Assembly: GCF_002157585.1 (NCBI RefSeq)
Contig: NZ_BDGB01000029.1
Coordinates: 84,978-148,977 of the forward strand
Source: Lentilactobacillus parakefiri
GTDB lineage: Bacteria; Bacillota; Bacilli; Lactobacillales; Lactobacillaceae
Length of the DNA stretch: 64,000 bases
Direction of reading: 5' to 3'
Part shown: positions 7,500-17,482 of the stretch, in pieces
Layout of the letters: each line of letters opens with the position of its first letter
How positions within the stretch are numbered: position 1 is the stretch's first letter
The notes under the pieces: generated by a model
The model's database searches: none
Told to the model about the DNA's origin: nothing
Seen by the model: the letters and a program-made list of their open reading frames with translations, nothing else
Position numbers and translations under genes: made by a program

Positions 7500-8087
7500 T
7501 TAATAGCCTAAGCTGTTAACGTTGGTGCGTTTAGTCTTGTTGGTTTCCCAGAAGAAGGTCTTGGCAACCCCAGTAATCTTCTTCTTTGGGACAAAGCCCC
7601 AATATCGACCGTCATTTGAGACACTTCGATGGTCACCCAAAACAAAGTATTCACCCTTGGGCACCTTGGTAGCGTTGGTATTTTTATCCCAGCTCTTTGA
7701 TAGAGATTTCAGATTCCAATTACCGGTTCCGGTTGTCCGTTCACTGGTACTAATGAACTTTTGGGGAACCACCTTACCATTCACGTAAAGATTACCGTTT
7801 TTGCTGGAGACCGTGTCGCCGGGAAGGCCAATCACCCGCTTAACGTAATCTGTTTTAGGTTTGGTAGCCGTCGGATCCTCACCATGCGCATCAAAAACAA
7901 TGACGCTCAGATGCTTAATCTTGGCGTGCCGCCAAACAATCAACCGCTCTTTATTAACTAAGTTGGGTTCCATTGAAGGGCCATCAACCCGGGCAAACGT
8001 AAAGACAAACTGACGAATCAATAGGGCAACCAGCAGTCCGACCAGGATGGGAATGACCCAGCTCATAATTTCTTTAAATACTTTCAT
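7500..8087 (-). CDS. lepB: Type I signal peptidase
   Basis: 195-aa membrane serine protease that cleaves Sec signal peptides. One N-terminal transmembrane segment (IPILVGLLVALLIRQFVF) is followed by box B DGPSMEPN with the catalytic Ser, box D YVKRVIGLPGD with the catalytic Lys, and box E VLGDHRSVSNDGRYWGFV. The ATG at 8087 has AAGGAG 7 bases upstream; a further in-frame ATG lies before that site. The size fits the short Gram-positive SipX-type enzymes. It ends 8 bases before the bidirectional terminator. Confidence 0.95.
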   Translation of the reverse strand: MKVFKEIMSWVIPILVGLLVALLIRQFVFTFARVDGPSMEPNLVNKERLIVWRHAKIKHLSVIVFDAHGEDPTATKPKTDYVKRVIGLPGDTVSSKNGNLYVNGKVVPQKFISTSERTTGTGNWNLKSLSKSWDKNTNATKVPKGEYFVLGDHRSVSNDGRYWGFVPKKKITGVAKTFFWETNKTKRTNVNSLGY

Positions 8088-8290
8088 CTTAAGCTCCTTT
8101 ATGAACAACACAATTAGCTATGCATACTATCCATAACAGTTAGCTTACACAATCGCTATTAATTTTATCACATTTACTCGCCAGAACAACTCTTTCGTGC
8201 CGAATTAACAGAACCTTAATTAATTGCTCATATTGCAATCAAACTGTATCATAATTTGTATGAATCTGCTTGTGAAATAGAGGTAACCAC

Positions 8291-9493
8291 ATGAACACAA
8301 ACCTTAAACTCCGCAGTAAAATCTGGCTGGTCTTTATACTGGGAACGATTAGCGCAACTGGCCCACTGTCGATCGATCTCTACTTACCAGCCCTCCCTGA
8401 AATGACGCGGGATCTCAATGCCCAGCCATCACTGATTCAACTGAGCCTAAGTGCCTGCTTAATCGGGTTAGCGCTAGGCCAATTGATTTCTGGCCCTTTG
8501 AGTGACAAATATGGACGGAAAAAGCCTTTAATGATTGGCTTTTTCATCTTTGGACTGGTATCTTTGATGATCGCCTACAGCAGTTCAGTCTATCTGTTAA
8601 TCCTGTTAAGGTTTATCCAGGGACTAGCTGGGGCCAGTGGTCAGGTGCTGTCCCGCGCAATCGCTTCAGATATGTTCTCAGGGCCTCTGTTAACCAAGTT
8701 TTATTCGATGTTATCGGCCGTCAATGGCATTTTTCCGGTTATTTCTCCCGTCATTGGCGGATTTATGATCCGTTATGTCGAGTGGCAGGGAATTTTCATT
8801 TTGTTGGCAGCAATTGGCTTTGTTTCAGTCCTGGCATTATGGCTGGGAATTAAGGAAACATTACCCCAGGAGAAACGAATTTCAGGAAGCCCGGGCAAAT
8901 CAATTGGTCAAATGTTTAAATTACTGAAAAATTCTCGATTTGTCCGGTTGGTTCTGGCAACTGGGTTGGTATCCGGTGGTTTATTCAGTTATATTTCTGC
9001 TTCATCATTTGTCTTTCAGAGCTTTTTCCACATGTCCGTTCAAAACTTCAGCTTGCTTTACGCATTAAACGGGATTGGGATCGCGATTGGGTCAGTGGTT
9101 CCAGGTGCCCTGGCCGGACGCTTTAGTGAAGCTGGCCAAACTAAAGTCATCTTAACATCGACTTTCATCACTTCTGTTTTACTAACGCTTAGTGCCCTAT
9201 TCCTAAACAACCTCCTGCTGGTCATTATCTTAGTGTTCCTGACGGTGACTCAATTCGGGATGCTGTTTACATTAACCACTTCAATTATCATGAACCTCAC
9301 ATTACATAATAACGGCGGTCTTTCAGCAATGCTTGGCTTGTCACAGAATGCAATTGGTGGGCTCATGTCGCCATTGGTGGGGCTGATGGGGACTGGAACC
9401 TATCTGCCAATGTCATTGGCAATTATGGGGTGCATGGGATTGAGTTTGTTTCTCTTCAGCACAATTCATAATAAGCAACAATCCATTCAATAA
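8291..9493 (+). CDS. MFS multidrug exporter, Bcr/CflA family
   Basis: 400-aa, twelve-segment major facilitator. SIDLYLPALPEMTRDL in segment 1 and the loop 2-3 motif GPLSDKYGRKKPLM are typical of the Bcr/CflA drug:H+ antiporter group (DHA1). The C-terminal half starts near residue 210. The ATG follows AGAGGT. It exports unknown drugs or metabolites across the cell membrane. Single gene, ending at a GAGGCTGGGA-type hairpin; no regulator is adjacent. Confidence 0.88.
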   Translation: MNTNLKLRSKIWLVFILGTISATGPLSIDLYLPALPEMTRDLNAQPSLIQLSLSACLIGLALGQLISGPLSDKYGRKKPLMIGFFIFGLVSLMIAYSSSVYLLILLRFIQGLAGASGQVLSRAIASDMFSGPLLTKFYSMLSAVNGIFPVISPVIGGFMIRYVEWQGIFILLAAIGFVSVLALWLGIKETLPQEKRISGSPGKSIGQMFKLLKNSRFVRLVLATGLVSGGLFSYISASSFVFQSFFHMSVQNFSLLYALNGIGIAIGSVVPGALAGRFSEAGQTKVILTSTFITSVLLTLSALFLNNLLLVIILVFLTVTQFGMLFTLTTSIIMNLTLHNNGGLSAMLGLSQNAIGGLMSPLVGLMGTGTYLPMSLAIMGCMGLSLFLFSTIHNKQQSIQ

Positions 9494-9500
9494 CACAAAT

Positions 9501-9532
9501 GAGGCTGGGAGCAAAATTTGCCCTCAGCCTTA
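9501..9532 (+). terminator. GAGGCTGGGA hairpin after the MFS gene
   Basis: GAGGCTGGG pairs with CCCTCAGCCT around a short loop. It shares the GAGGCTGGGA start with the longer repeats at 18506 and 30797, but lacks their second hairpin. Confidence 0.6.
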
Positions 9533-9617
9533 TTTGGATGATTGACTAGGTTGCCATGTTTAACAACAACCAGCTTAAATTGGTTTCGATGGTCTTTACG
9601 GCCACTATCCTTTAAAA

Positions 9618-11549
9618 CTACTCAGCCAGCTTACTAATCTTGCCCTGTTGAATATAAACGCTCAAAATTGCAATGTCAGCAGGATTGACACCACTAATTC
9701 GTGAGGCCTGGGCAATTGTTTCAGGATGAATTTTCTGTAGCTTCTGCCGGGCCTCGGTGGCAATGCCATCAATTGCGTCATAGTCAATCCGGTCAGGAAT
9801 CTTCTTTTCTTCCATCCGCTTCATCTTTTCAACACTTTGCTCAGCTTTTTTAATGTAGCCAGCATATTTAGTCTGGATTTCAATTTGTTCGATCACATGA
9901 CGGTCAGGCATTTCTTCCGTTTGGGGAATGAAGCGCATCAATGTCTGATAATCGACGTATGGCCGCCGCAGGAAAATCGATGCCAACACCCCGTCTTGAA
10001 GTGGCTTGTCACCATGTTCCTGGACAAATTGGTTCACTTCATCTGAAGGCTTAATTCGAATGGTATTCAACCGATCAAATTCATCTTCAATGGCCTTCTT
10101 CTTGGCTAAGAACTTGGCGTAGCGATCATCAGAAATCAAGCCAATCTCGTGACCCTTTTCTGTCAAACGCATATCAGCATTATCAGTACGCAGCAATAGT
10201 CGATACTCGGCCCGGCTGGTTAATAGTCGATAAGGTTCCTTGGTCCCCTTAGTCACCAAATCATCAATCATGACGCCAATATAGGCTTCGTTGCGTTTCA
10301 AAACGAAGGGTCCTTTACCAAGTGCCCGCCGGCCCGCATTGATACCCGCAATTAGGCCTTGACCAGCAGCCTCTTCATAACCTGACGTTCCGTTGGTCTG
10401 ACCAGCGGTAAATAGGTTTTTGACGATCTTAGTCTCCAAAGTCTGTTTGAGTTGGTATGGCGCAACAACATCGTATTCGATCGCGTAACCCGGACGCATC
10501 ATCTGTGCGTTTTCCATGCCGACGATTGAATGAATCATCTTCTGCTGAATCTCTTCGGGCATTGATGTTGAAAGTCCATCAACGTACCATTCCTCAGTCT
10601 TTCTGCCTTCAGGTTCCAAAAACAGTTGGTGACGACTCTTATCAGCAAAACGAACCACTTTGTCCTCAATTGATGGGCAATAACGTGGGCCAACCCCTTC
10701 AATAACGCCGGTAAACATAGGTGCCCGGTCAAGGTTATCGCGGATAATCTTGTGAGTCATTTCGTTGGTATAGGTTAACCAACAAGATAATTGATCTTTG
10801 ACTGCCAAATAGTCTTCATCCGAAGATTCAAAACTAAAGTGATGCGGTTTCTCGTCACCAGGCTGTTCCTCAGTTTTGGAATAGTCAATCGTTGTCCCAT
10901 CAACTCGTGGTGGGGTTCCGGTCTTAAATCGTTCCAAATCAAAACCGAGATCTTCCAAATTGCCGGAAAGTTTTTCAGCCGGCTGTGAGTTATTGGGCCC
11001 AGAAGCATACATCAACTCACCAATAATAATTTTTCCACGCGCAGCCGTTCCAGCAGCAATCACGACTGCCTTCGCATAGCACTCGGCGCCAGTATTGGTG
11101 ATAACCCCTTTACAAACACCGTCTTCAACGATCAAGGAATCAACAATCCCCTGACGTAAAGTCAAATTAGGTTCTTTTTCAATCGTATGCTTCATTTCGG
11201 CATGGTAAGCATGTTTATCAGCCTGAGCACGCAAGGCTTGAACAGCCGGTCCTTTACGGGTATTCAACATCCGCATTTGGATGTAGGTCTTATCAATATT
11301 CTTGCCCATTTCGCCGCCCAAGGCATCAACTTCACGGACTACGGTCCCTTTGGCAGGCCCGCCAACCGATGGATTGCAGGGCATGAACGCAACCATATCC
11401 AGGTTGATCGTGAGTAGTAGGGTCTTGTTACCCATTCTGGCAGCGGCTAAAGCGGCCTCACAGCCTGCATGACCGGCACCAACGACAATCACATCATAAT
11501 CTTGGCCGCGATATTTTTGTTTAACATCGCTAACTCGTAAACTTTTCAC
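9618..11549 (-). CDS. mnmG: tRNA uridine-5-carboxymethylaminomethyl modification enzyme MnmG (GidA)
   Basis: FAD-dependent enzyme of 643 aa that works with MnmE to install the (carboxymethyl)aminomethyl group on wobble U34 of several tRNAs. N-terminal Rossmann motif [19 protein letters not shown], the [12 protein letters not shown] motif, [13 protein letters not shown] and the C-terminal helical domain are all present. The start is a GTG at 11549 preceded by GGAGG. mnmE lies 33 bases upstream and a perfect parS site sits in that gap. The gidB/noc/parA/parB genes that follow mnmG in Bacillus are absent here. Confidence 0.97.
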   Translation of the reverse strand: MKSLRVSDVKQKYRGQDYDVIVVGAGHAGCEAALAAARMGNKTLLLTINLDMVAFMPCNPSVGGPAKGTVVREVDALGGEMGKNIDKTYIQMRMLNTRKGPAVQALRAQADKHAYHAEMKHTIEKEPNLTLRQGIVDSLIVEDGVCKGVITNTGAECYAKAVVIAAGTAARGKIIIGELMYASGPNNSQPAEKLSGNLEDLGFDLERFKTGTPPRVDGTTIDYSKTEEQPGDEKPHHFSFESSDEDYLAVKDQLSCWLTYTNEMTHKIIRDNLDRAPMFTGVIEGVGPRYCPSIEDKVVRFADKSRHQLFLEPEGRKTEEWYVDGLSTSMPEEIQQKMIHSIVGMENAQMMRPGYAIEYDVVAPYQLKQTLETKIVKNLFTAGQTNGTSGYEEAAGQGLIAGINAGRRALGKGPFVLKRNEAYIGVMIDDLVTKGTKEPYRLLTSRAEYRLLLRTDNADMRLTEKGHEIGLISDDRYAKFLAKKKAIEDEFDRLNTIRIKPSDEVNQFVQEHGDKPLQDGVLASIFLRRPYVDYQTLMRFIPQTEEMPDRHVIEQIEIQTKYAGYIKKAEQSVEKMKRMEEKKIPDRIDYDAIDGIATEARQKLQKIHPETIAQASRISGVNPADIAILSVYIQQGKISKLAE

Positions 11550-11564
11550 TGTTTTTCCTCCAAC

Positions 11565-11580
11565 TGTTTCACGTGAAACA
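11565..11580. promoter_or_regulatory. parS centromere site (ParB-binding)
   Basis: TGTTTCACGTGAAACA is an exact 16-bp match to the ParB consensus palindrome. It lies between mnmE and mnmG, about 10 kb from dnaA, the usual origin-proximal position. It is just upstream of the mnmG ribosome site. Confidence 0.93.
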
Positions 11581-11582
11581 GG

Positions 11583-12977
11583 TTATTTCCCTAAACAGAA
11601 TTGACTAAATAACTGGTCAATTAACTCATCTTGGTAACTGTCGCCGGTGATTTCACCTAAGAAATCCCAGCAGCGGGTCATATCAATTTGAACCAGGTCA
11701 ACTGGCATACCGTCATCCAAGCCTTTGATCACATCTTCGAGAGCCTGTTTGGCTTGATTTAATAAGCCAATGTGGCGGGCATTAGTGACCATAATATCGT
11801 TTTGACTGCTTTCAATGCCTTCATCGAAGAACATCTTGGCAATCAATTCTTCTAGTTGGGTCAATCCGTCCGCTTTAATCGCTGAGGTTGAGATTACATT
11901 ATTGCCATCAGCAAGTGATTTAATCTGGTCTAAATTAATTTTAGCCGGTAGATCAGTCTTATTGAGGATGATGATCCGTTGTTTGTCTTGAGTGGCACTT
12001 AACAACTTCTTGTCCTCTTCAGTTAATGGTTCACTGGCATTCAGAACTAACAGGACTAAATCCGCACTGTTAATCGCTTTTCGAGAGCGGTCAACGCCAA
12101 TTTTTTCAACTTTGTCCGTAGTATCGCGAATGCCGGCAGTATCAACCAGCTTCAATGGCACACCCCGGACGTTGACGTATTCTTCGAGAACATCTCTGGT
12201 TGTCCCTGGCACGTCGGTCACAATTGCTTTGTCTTCATGAAGAAGGTTGTTAAGCAAACTGGATTTGCCAACGTTTGGCCGGCCAATGATTGAAGTTGCC
12301 AAACCTTCTCGCAAAATCTTACCTTGTTTGGCAGTCTTCAGCAGTTGAACAATCCGTGCGTGGACATCAGTTGCCTTTTCCCGCAACAACTTGCTAGTCA
12401 TGGTTTCAACATCATCATATTCAGGATAATCAATGTTAACTTCCACTTGAGCCAAAACGTCCAGAATGTCTTGGCGTAAATGTTTAATCAGGTGCGACAG
12501 ATTGCCGTCCAGCTGGTTAATGGCAGCTTTCATTGAACGGTCAGTCTTGGCTTCAATCAGGTCCATAACGGCCTCAGACTGTGATAAGTCAATTCGACCA
12601 TTCAAAAACGCACGCTTTGTAAATTCACCAGGTTCAGCCATCCTGGCACCATGACTCACCGCAAGCTGAAGAATTCGATTGGTGGCAACAATCCCACCAT
12701 GACAATTAATTTCAACAATATCTTCTTCAGTATAGGTGTGAGGGGCTCTCATGACCGAAAGCATCACCTCATCAACCTCTTCGTTGGTATCTGGATCAAT
12801 GATGTGGCCGTAATTGATGGTATTGCTGGCAACTTTATCAAGGTCTTTGCCACGATAGAGTTTTTTTGCAACATCAAGCGCTTCTTCACCACTAATTCGG
12901 ATGATCGAAATACCACCTTCGCCAGGTGGTGTCGAAATCGCTGCAATCGTATCAAATTCAGTTGTTGTTAAAACCAT
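11583..12977 (-). CDS. mnmE: tRNA modification GTPase MnmE (TrmE)
   Basis: 464-aa GTPase partner of MnmG in wobble-uridine modification. An N-terminal tetrahydrofolate-binding domain ([22 protein letters not shown]) is followed by a helical domain with the inserted G domain: [14 protein letters not shown] (Walker A), [14 protein letters not shown] and NKTD. The terminal Cys motif FCLGK carries the conserved Cys. I chose the ATG at 12977, which has GGAGGG about 10 bases upstream; an alternative start lies inside that site. Operon with mnmG. Confidence 0.96.
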   Translation of the reverse strand: MVLTTTEFDTIAAISTPPGEGGISIIRISGEEALDVAKKLYRGKDLDKVASNTINYGHIIDPDTNEEVDEVMLSVMRAPHTYTEEDIVEINCHGGIVATNRILQLAVSHGARMAEPGEFTKRAFLNGRIDLSQSEAVMDLIEAKTDRSMKAAINQLDGNLSHLIKHLRQDILDVLAQVEVNIDYPEYDDVETMTSKLLREKATDVHARIVQLLKTAKQGKILREGLATSIIGRPNVGKSSLLNNLLHEDKAIVTDVPGTTRDVLEEYVNVRGVPLKLVDTAGIRDTTDKVEKIGVDRSRKAINSADLVLLVLNASEPLTEEDKKLLSATQDKQRIIILNKTDLPAKINLDQIKSLADGNNVISTSAIKADGLTQLEELIAKMFFDEGIESSQNDIMVTNARHIGLLNQAKQALEDVIKGLDDGMPVDLVQIDMTRCWDFLGEITGDSYQDELIDQLFSQFCLGK

Positions 12978-13045
12978 GATTAAGCTTCCCTCCACGAGTA
13001 ATTGAATAGTGTCGTTAATTTAACCACAAAACTTATCTAAAAGCA

Positions 13046-13097
13046 CAAAAAAAGCGCCACTCCATGCTAAAAAAGATAGCACGGATAAAGCACTTTG
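13046..13097 (-). terminator. Terminator between jag and mnmE
   Basis: On the minus strand AAAGTGC and CGTGCTA pair with TAGCATG and GCGCTTT, ending in TTTTTTT. It separates the jag transcript from mnmE. Confidence 0.75.
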
Positions 13098-13176
13098 ACT
13101 ACTTTACCTAGTTAAGATAAGAATGATTAACTACATAATATTTTAAAGCTGATCATTTGTCAATTGATTTCAAGAA

Positions 13177-13887
13177 TTATTTGGGGGCAACGACAATCAC
13201 TCGGTGGGGCTCTTTGCCCGTTGAATAAGTCATCACATGATCATTGTCTGCCAGAGCATTATGAATTTGTTTACGTTCGAATGCCGGCATCGGATTGAGA
13301 TACACCGGTTTGCCATTCGCAATAGCGTTTCGGGCGGTTTTATCCGCTAATTGAACCAGCGACTCACTTCTTCTTGACCGATAGTTTGCGGTATCCAACT
13401 CAACAGTAACGTTGTTGGCCCCCAAACGATTAATGAATATCTGTGAGAGGTTTTGGAGCGCATTAATTGTGCGGCCATGACGGCCGATTAATCGGCTCTC
13501 CTGGTCGGTATCAATATCAATATAGATTGAATGGCGATTCTTCAAATCCAGCTTTAGTTTGAACGAGAAGCCCATTGCTTCAAGGACATCATTTAAGTAG
13601 TTGGCAAGCTTTTGAGATACTTCTTCAATATCAACGGTGTTTTCGGTTTCTTCAACTTGGTTATTTAGATCTGAAACTGGTTGGCTACTTGATTTTTTAG
13701 TATTTGTCTGCTGTTGAGGATGACTTTTTTTGACAAGTTCAACCTGTGCAAGTTTGCGACCAAAACCTAAAAAGCCATTCTTAGGTTGTTGAATAACGGT
13801 AACTTCAACTTGGTCCGAAGTGAGTGATAGTGCGGTTAAACCCTGTTCTACGGCGTCTTGGATGGTTTTTCCAGAGTAAATTGTCAT
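13177..13887 (-). CDS. jag: Jag/KhpB (EloR) RNA-binding protein
   Basis: 236-aa cytosolic protein with three domains: Jag-N (residues about 1-50, TIQDAVEQGLTALSL and NGFLGFGRK), a charged linker, a KH domain with RLIGRHGRTINALQNL, and a C-terminal R3H domain (ERKQIHNAL, STGKEPHRVIVVAPK). In related bacteria KhpB pairs with KhpA and links cell elongation to RNA binding. The ATG follows AAGGGAG. Jag normally lies directly after yidC; here 6 kb of unrelated genes separate them. Confidence 0.93.
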   Translation of the reverse strand: MTIYSGKTIQDAVEQGLTALSLTSDQVEVTVIQQPKNGFLGFGRKLAQVELVKKSHPQQQTNTKKSSSQPVSDLNNQVEETENTVDIEEVSQKLANYLNDVLEAMGFSFKLKLDLKNRHSIYIDIDTDQESRLIGRHGRTINALQNLSQIFINRLGANNVTVELDTANYRSRRSESLVQLADKTARNAIANGKPVYLNPMPAFERKQIHNALADNDHVMTYSTGKEPHRVIVVAPK

Positions 13888-14142
13888 AATGAACTCCCTT
13901 TAATTGAATTAACTGGTTAATAATAGCATAAAAACGCGCATTATTAAACGGTTTGTTGCGAAAAACGGAAACTAAACGCAAACTTTATTTATTTTGTCAC
14001 ATTAAAAAACATCAATCTACCATCTCACGCCAAAGTCGATATAATGGGTTTAGTAGCATTTTTTAAGAAAGCTGGTTTTGTCTGAATCAACATCAATCAC
14101 CAGTGACTGCTACTTTAGGTTTTCGATTTGGAAAGTGAGACA

Positions 14143-15096
14143 ATGGCAAACACAAATCAATATGACGTTGGCCAAAACATTCAAATCGACCGCCAGCACC
14201 GGCTTAGTAAGCTTCAGGAGGCCTCACAGATTACCTGGATTAATCTCAGTGCCTACTCTGCAATCATGGTGGCTGAACTCATCATTGGTTATTTGGCCCA
14301 GATCACCGTGTTAATTGCCGATGGGTTAAATAATCTGACGGGTGTTTGCGGTGGCGCCATTTTAATTATTGGCTTAAAGATTTCTAAACGTCCCCCAGAC
14401 TCTAATCATGTGATGGGCCATTGGCAGTATGAGAACATTGCTGCCCTGCTATCTGCGACAATTATGTTTGCGGTTAGTATTCAAATTTTCGTTGATGGCG
14501 TTTTCGCGGTTCAACGCTTCTTTTCCGGTCACACCATTCGACCAAATTATTGGTCATTAGAGGTTAGCCTGATCGCGGCAATCATCATTGGTATCTTGGC
14601 GCGCTTTAATAAGGCAAAGGGCATCCAACTTAAGAATCAGGCATTGACGGCTTCTGGACAAGACCTCAACAGTGATGCTTGGACCAGTTTGGGAACGTTT
14701 CTCTCCATTGGTGGTGCCTATCTTGGTGCTCAATGGTTGGATGGAGTGGCAACTTTAATTGTCGGCTGCCTCATTCTGCATTCATCAATCAGCATCTTTA
14801 GAACAACCATTATGCGGCTGAGTGAAGGGTTTGACCCCAAAGATATTGAACGCTATAACGAAACGATTAGTGCAATCCCCGGTGTCTTGGGAATTCAAGG
14901 AATTGAGCCGCGTTGGCTGGGTGATCAGATTGTGATGAAGATTGGCATTTATTTAGCAGATGATACCGATTTAAAGACTGCCTACGCAATTGGTGAAAAG
15001 GTTGAGCACAATCTGATGAAAAAATATGACATTCTCGATGCTGACGTTATGAGCTATCCGGTTAGTCAAAAGGACAATCCACATTCGGCTGATTAA
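14143..15096 (+). CDS. Cation diffusion facilitator (CDF) family metal exporter
   Basis: 317-aa membrane protein with about six transmembrane segments and a C-terminal cytosolic domain. It resembles the MntE/YeaB branch (NHVMGHWQYEN, KRPPDSNH, LNSDAWTSLG). Such exporters remove Mn2+, Zn2+ or Fe2+. Segment 2 reads ADGLNNLTG, where relatives have an acidic residue (NNLTD or NNLSD) at the transport site, so one metal ligand appears replaced by Gly. The ATG at 14143 is preferred over a TTG 15 bases earlier; the ribosome site is weak (GTGAGA). It opens the accessory block inserted between jag and yidC. Confidence 0.8.
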   Translation: MANTNQYDVGQNIQIDRQHRLSKLQEASQITWINLSAYSAIMVAELIIGYLAQITVLIADGLNNLTGVCGGAILIIGLKISKRPPDSNHVMGHWQYENIAALLSATIMFAVSIQIFVDGVFAVQRFFSGHTIRPNYWSLEVSLIAAIIIGILARFNKAKGIQLKNQALTASGQDLNSDAWTSLGTFLSIGGAYLGAQWLDGVATLIVGCLILHSSISIFRTTIMRLSEGFDPKDIERYNETISAIPGVLGIQGIEPRWLGDQIVMKIGIYLADDTDLKTAYAIGEKVEHNLMKKYDILDADVMSYPVSQKDNPHSAD

Positions 15097-15164
15097 TTAA
15101 TCGTTTGACAAATAAAAAAATCAGGTCTATATTCAGTTTTAATTAAATGATAATTTGTTAAACA

Positions 15165-15420
15165 AAATGAATCGGTGAGTAGTTTAAAGTTGTCTATCAG
15201 AGAGTTGGCGTTGATGAGAGCCAATATTCAGCTTGAACGAAGATGGCCGATGATTGGTTGCTGTAAGTAGATAACGAGCAGCAGACGGATAGGTCCCCGT
15301 TAGTAGACACACCATCTTTCAGTGATGGTTATTAAGGTTTAACGAGTAATCGTTAAATAAATCAGAATGGTAACGTGTTATTCGCTTCTGCAGCTAATGC
15401 TGCAGAAGCGTTTTTTAATT
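15165..15420 (+). promoter_or_regulatory. T-box leader upstream of an acetoin/diacetyl reductase
   Basis: Visible in order: AGTA S-turn at 15179-15182, AGAGAG at 15199-15204, TTGG...CCAA around TGATGAGAG, a stem III hairpin ACCATC...GATGGT (15311-15328), then AGAATGGTAACGTG at 15364-15377. A perfect terminator follows (CGCTTCTGCAG / CTGCAGAAGCG then T6, 15383-15417). AGAA before the TGGTA bulge can pair with TTCT of the terminator arm, giving the mutually exclusive antiterminator expected of T-boxes. The specifier region GAAGATGGCC holds GAT or ATG; I cannot decide which. The T-box core deviates from consensus (GGTAACGTG rather than GGNACCGCG). Confidence 0.72.
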
Positions 15421-15456
15421 TAATGGGCAAAAAATTATAAATTTGGGGTGGCAAGT

Positions 15457-16227
15457 ATGACAAAATTAGCAATTGTAACTGGCGCAGGACAAGGAATCGG
15501 AGAAGGCATCGCTCACAGACTAGCCAAAGATGGGTTTGCGATTGCAGTCGCAGACATTAACGGGAAAACAGCTGACAAGGTAACCACCGATTTGGTTAAC
15601 GATGGTTACACCGCCAAATCGTATCATATCGACGTTGCTGACCGTGAACGGGTCTTTGAATTAGTGCAAAAGGCGGTTGCCGATCTTGGCGAACTTGCTG
15701 TGTACGTCAATAATGCCGGTGTCGCTTTCATTGATGAAATTGTTGATTCAGCAGAAAAAGATATCCGGCGATTATTAGATGTCAATCTATTAGGAACTTA
15801 CTGGGGAACCCAAGCGGCAGCCGAACAATTCAAAAAACAGGGTCACGGTGGTCGAATCGTCAATGCAGCCTCCCTGGCTGGGGTTGAAGCATCTGCTCTG
15901 CAGAGTGCCTATTCAATTTCAAAGTTTGGCGTTCGGGGGATTACCCAAGCCGCTTCAAAGGAATTGGCAAAGGACCAAATCACTGTCAACGCTTACGATC
16001 CAGGAATTGTCAGAACTCCTCTAAGAGACGGGATCGACAAACGAACTGCTGAAATCAAGGGAATCTCCGTCGCTGAGCAACAAAAAAACTGCCTCAGTGA
16101 GATCTCACTGGGCAGAGAAGCGACTCCTGAAGACGTCGCAAAAGTTGTTTCGTGGTTTGCATCCCCTGATGCCGCCTATATCACCGGCCAATCAATTCTG
16201 GTGGATGGTGGCATGAGATACCAGTAA
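15457..16227 (+). CDS. butA: Acetoin/diacetyl reductase, meso-2,3-butanediol dehydrogenase family (SDR)
   Basis: 256-aa short-chain dehydrogenase. TGAGQGIG cofactor loop near residue 8, NNAG near residue 88, catalytic Ser in NAASLAG and YSISKFG (Tyr/Lys). NAYDPGIVRTPL and the terminal DGGMRYQ match the BudC/ButA subgroup that reduces diacetyl and acetoin with NADH. The ATG at 15457 follows GGGGTGG; a start at 15448 would overlap that site. It is expressed behind a T-box leader, unusual for an acetoin-pathway enzyme, and ends at a perfect hairpin shared with the convergent gene. Confidence 0.87.
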   Translation: MTKLAIVTGAGQGIGEGIAHRLAKDGFAIAVADINGKTADKVTTDLVNDGYTAKSYHIDVADRERVFELVQKAVADLGELAVYVNNAGVAFIDEIVDSAEKDIRRLLDVNLLGTYWGTQAAAEQFKKQGHGGRIVNAASLAGVEASALQSAYSISKFGVRGITQAASKELAKDQITVNAYDPGIVRTPLRDGIDKRTAEIKGISVAEQQKNCLSEISLGREATPEDVAKVVSWFASPDAAYITGQSILVDGGMRYQ

Positions 16228-16251
16228 AATAATCGAAAACGAGCGTGATTA

Positions 16252-16291
16252 ATAGGGCAGCCATGAGCACAATCTCATGGCTGCCCTTTTA
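16252..16291. terminator. Bidirectional terminator
   Basis: AGGGCAGCCATGAG (16254-16267) pairs perfectly with CTCATGGCTGCCCT (16274-16287), with a T-run on the plus side. It separates the convergent butA and quinone reductase genes. Confidence 0.9.
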
Positions 16292-16306
16292 TATCTAATT
16301 TGCCCG

Positions 16307-17320
16307 TCAATCCATTTTGATGACAATCTTCCCGACAGCCCGACCAGTCGCTGAATAATCAAAAGCCGACTGAATATCGGGAAATGGCACGACACGATCA
16401 ATGACCGGGTGTAGGGTTCCGCGTTCGACCATTTTGGTAATCTTGGACAATTGAATCCCACTGGGCTTCATAAATAAAAACTCATAACCAACCTGAAATT
16501 GGCGTTGCAGTCGACCAATCTTTGCTGTAGCCAGGGAAAATGCCAGCTGTTTCCACATTGGTAGACCAGCCTGCTGAGCGAATGCCCGATTTGGCAGCCC
16601 TGAAATTGAGACCACTTTGCCTCCGGGTTTCACGACCTGAAACGCATTTGCTAATTGTTGACCCCCAAGTGTATCAAACACGGCATCGTAATCAACTAAG
16701 ACATCTTCAAATGCCGTTTGGTGATAGTCGATGACCTGGTTGGCTCCTAACTGCCTGACCAAAGCCGTATTCTTTGCGCTAGTGGTCGTTGCCACAAATG
16801 CTCCCAAAGACTTGGCAAGTTGAATTGCGACTGTCCCAATCCCACCGGACCCCGCCTGAATCAAGACTTTGTCTCCTGGCTTGATGTGCATCAGATCAAC
16901 TAACGCCTGGTAACTCGTCAGCGAAACCAACGGCATTGCCGCGGATTCTACCAAGGATAAGTTGACTGGTTTCAAGGTAATATCATCTTGGTCTACAGCC
17001 AGATACTCGGCAAAAGTTCCGATACGATTCTTCTGCACTCGGCCATATACCTCATCACCAACCTTGAAGTCCTTAACCATTGTTCCCGTCTGAACAACTG
17101 TCCCAGAAAAATCACTCCCTAATCTCAAGGGCATCGAATACTTCAACAACATTTTAAGCTTGCCATCACGGGTCTTTAAATAAATCGGGTTAATGCTTGC
17201 CGCAGAAACTTTCACTAACACGTCATGATGCCTAATCGTTGGAATGGGCACGTCTACGATCTCTAATTGCTGCTGCCCAAAATGGTCGATCTGGGCAGCT
17301 TTCATCATTTTTGTCATCAT
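16307..17320 (-). CDS. Zinc-independent quinone/enone oxidoreductase (MDR superfamily)
   Basis: About 338 aa, NADPH-dependent medium-chain reductase of the quinone oxidoreductase group. An N-terminal GroES-like domain (KVSAASINPIYLKTRDG, LGSDFSGTV) is followed by a nucleotide-binding motif VLIQAGSGGIGTVAIQLAKSLGA. The zinc ligands of true alcohol dehydrogenases are missing. It reduces quinones or alpha,beta-unsaturated carbonyls. The ATG at 17320 follows GGAG. It is divergent from an ArsR-type regulator whose presumed operator lies at its promoter, and next to an Hsp31-like gene, suggesting a response to reactive electrophiles. Confidence 0.85.
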   Translation of the reverse strand: MMTKMMKAAQIDHFGQQQLEIVDVPIPTIRHHDVLVKVSAASINPIYLKTRDGKLKMLLKYSMPLRLGSDFSGTVVQTGTMVKDFKVGDEVYGRVQKNRIGTFAEYLAVDQDDITLKPVNLSLVESAAMPLVSLTSYQALVDLMHIKPGDKVLIQAGSGGIGTVAIQLAKSLGAFVATTTSAKNTALVRQLGANQVIDYHQTAFEDVLVDYDAVFDTLGGQQLANAFQVVKPGGKVVSISGLPNRAFAQQAGLPMWKQLAFSLATAKIGRLQRQFQVGYEFLFMKPSGIQLSKITKMVERGTLHPVIDRVVPFPDIQSAFDYSATGRAVGKIVIKMD

Positions 17321-17339
17321 TAATAGCTCCATTTTATTG

Positions 17340-17355
17340 GTTTAAATTTTTAAAC
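17340..17355. promoter_or_regulatory. Palindromic operator candidate GTTTAAATTTTTAAAC
   Basis: The arms GTTTAAA and TTTAAAC form an inverted repeat about two bases apart, immediately upstream of the quinone reductase start and in the divergent region before the ArsR-type gene. A related motif GGTTTAATGGTTTAAAAA occurs at 17443-17460 next to the regulator start. Probably the sites bound by the adjacent regulator. Confidence 0.55.
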
Positions 17356-17482
17356 GAATGTAGCCCAAATCATAAATCACAATTTGGTGGGCGTCAAGCA
17401 AGATTGTTTAATGCCAATTCATTGACGGCCGACAAATAAAATGGTTTAATGGTTTAAAAATATGAACTGAAAGGAATGTACG

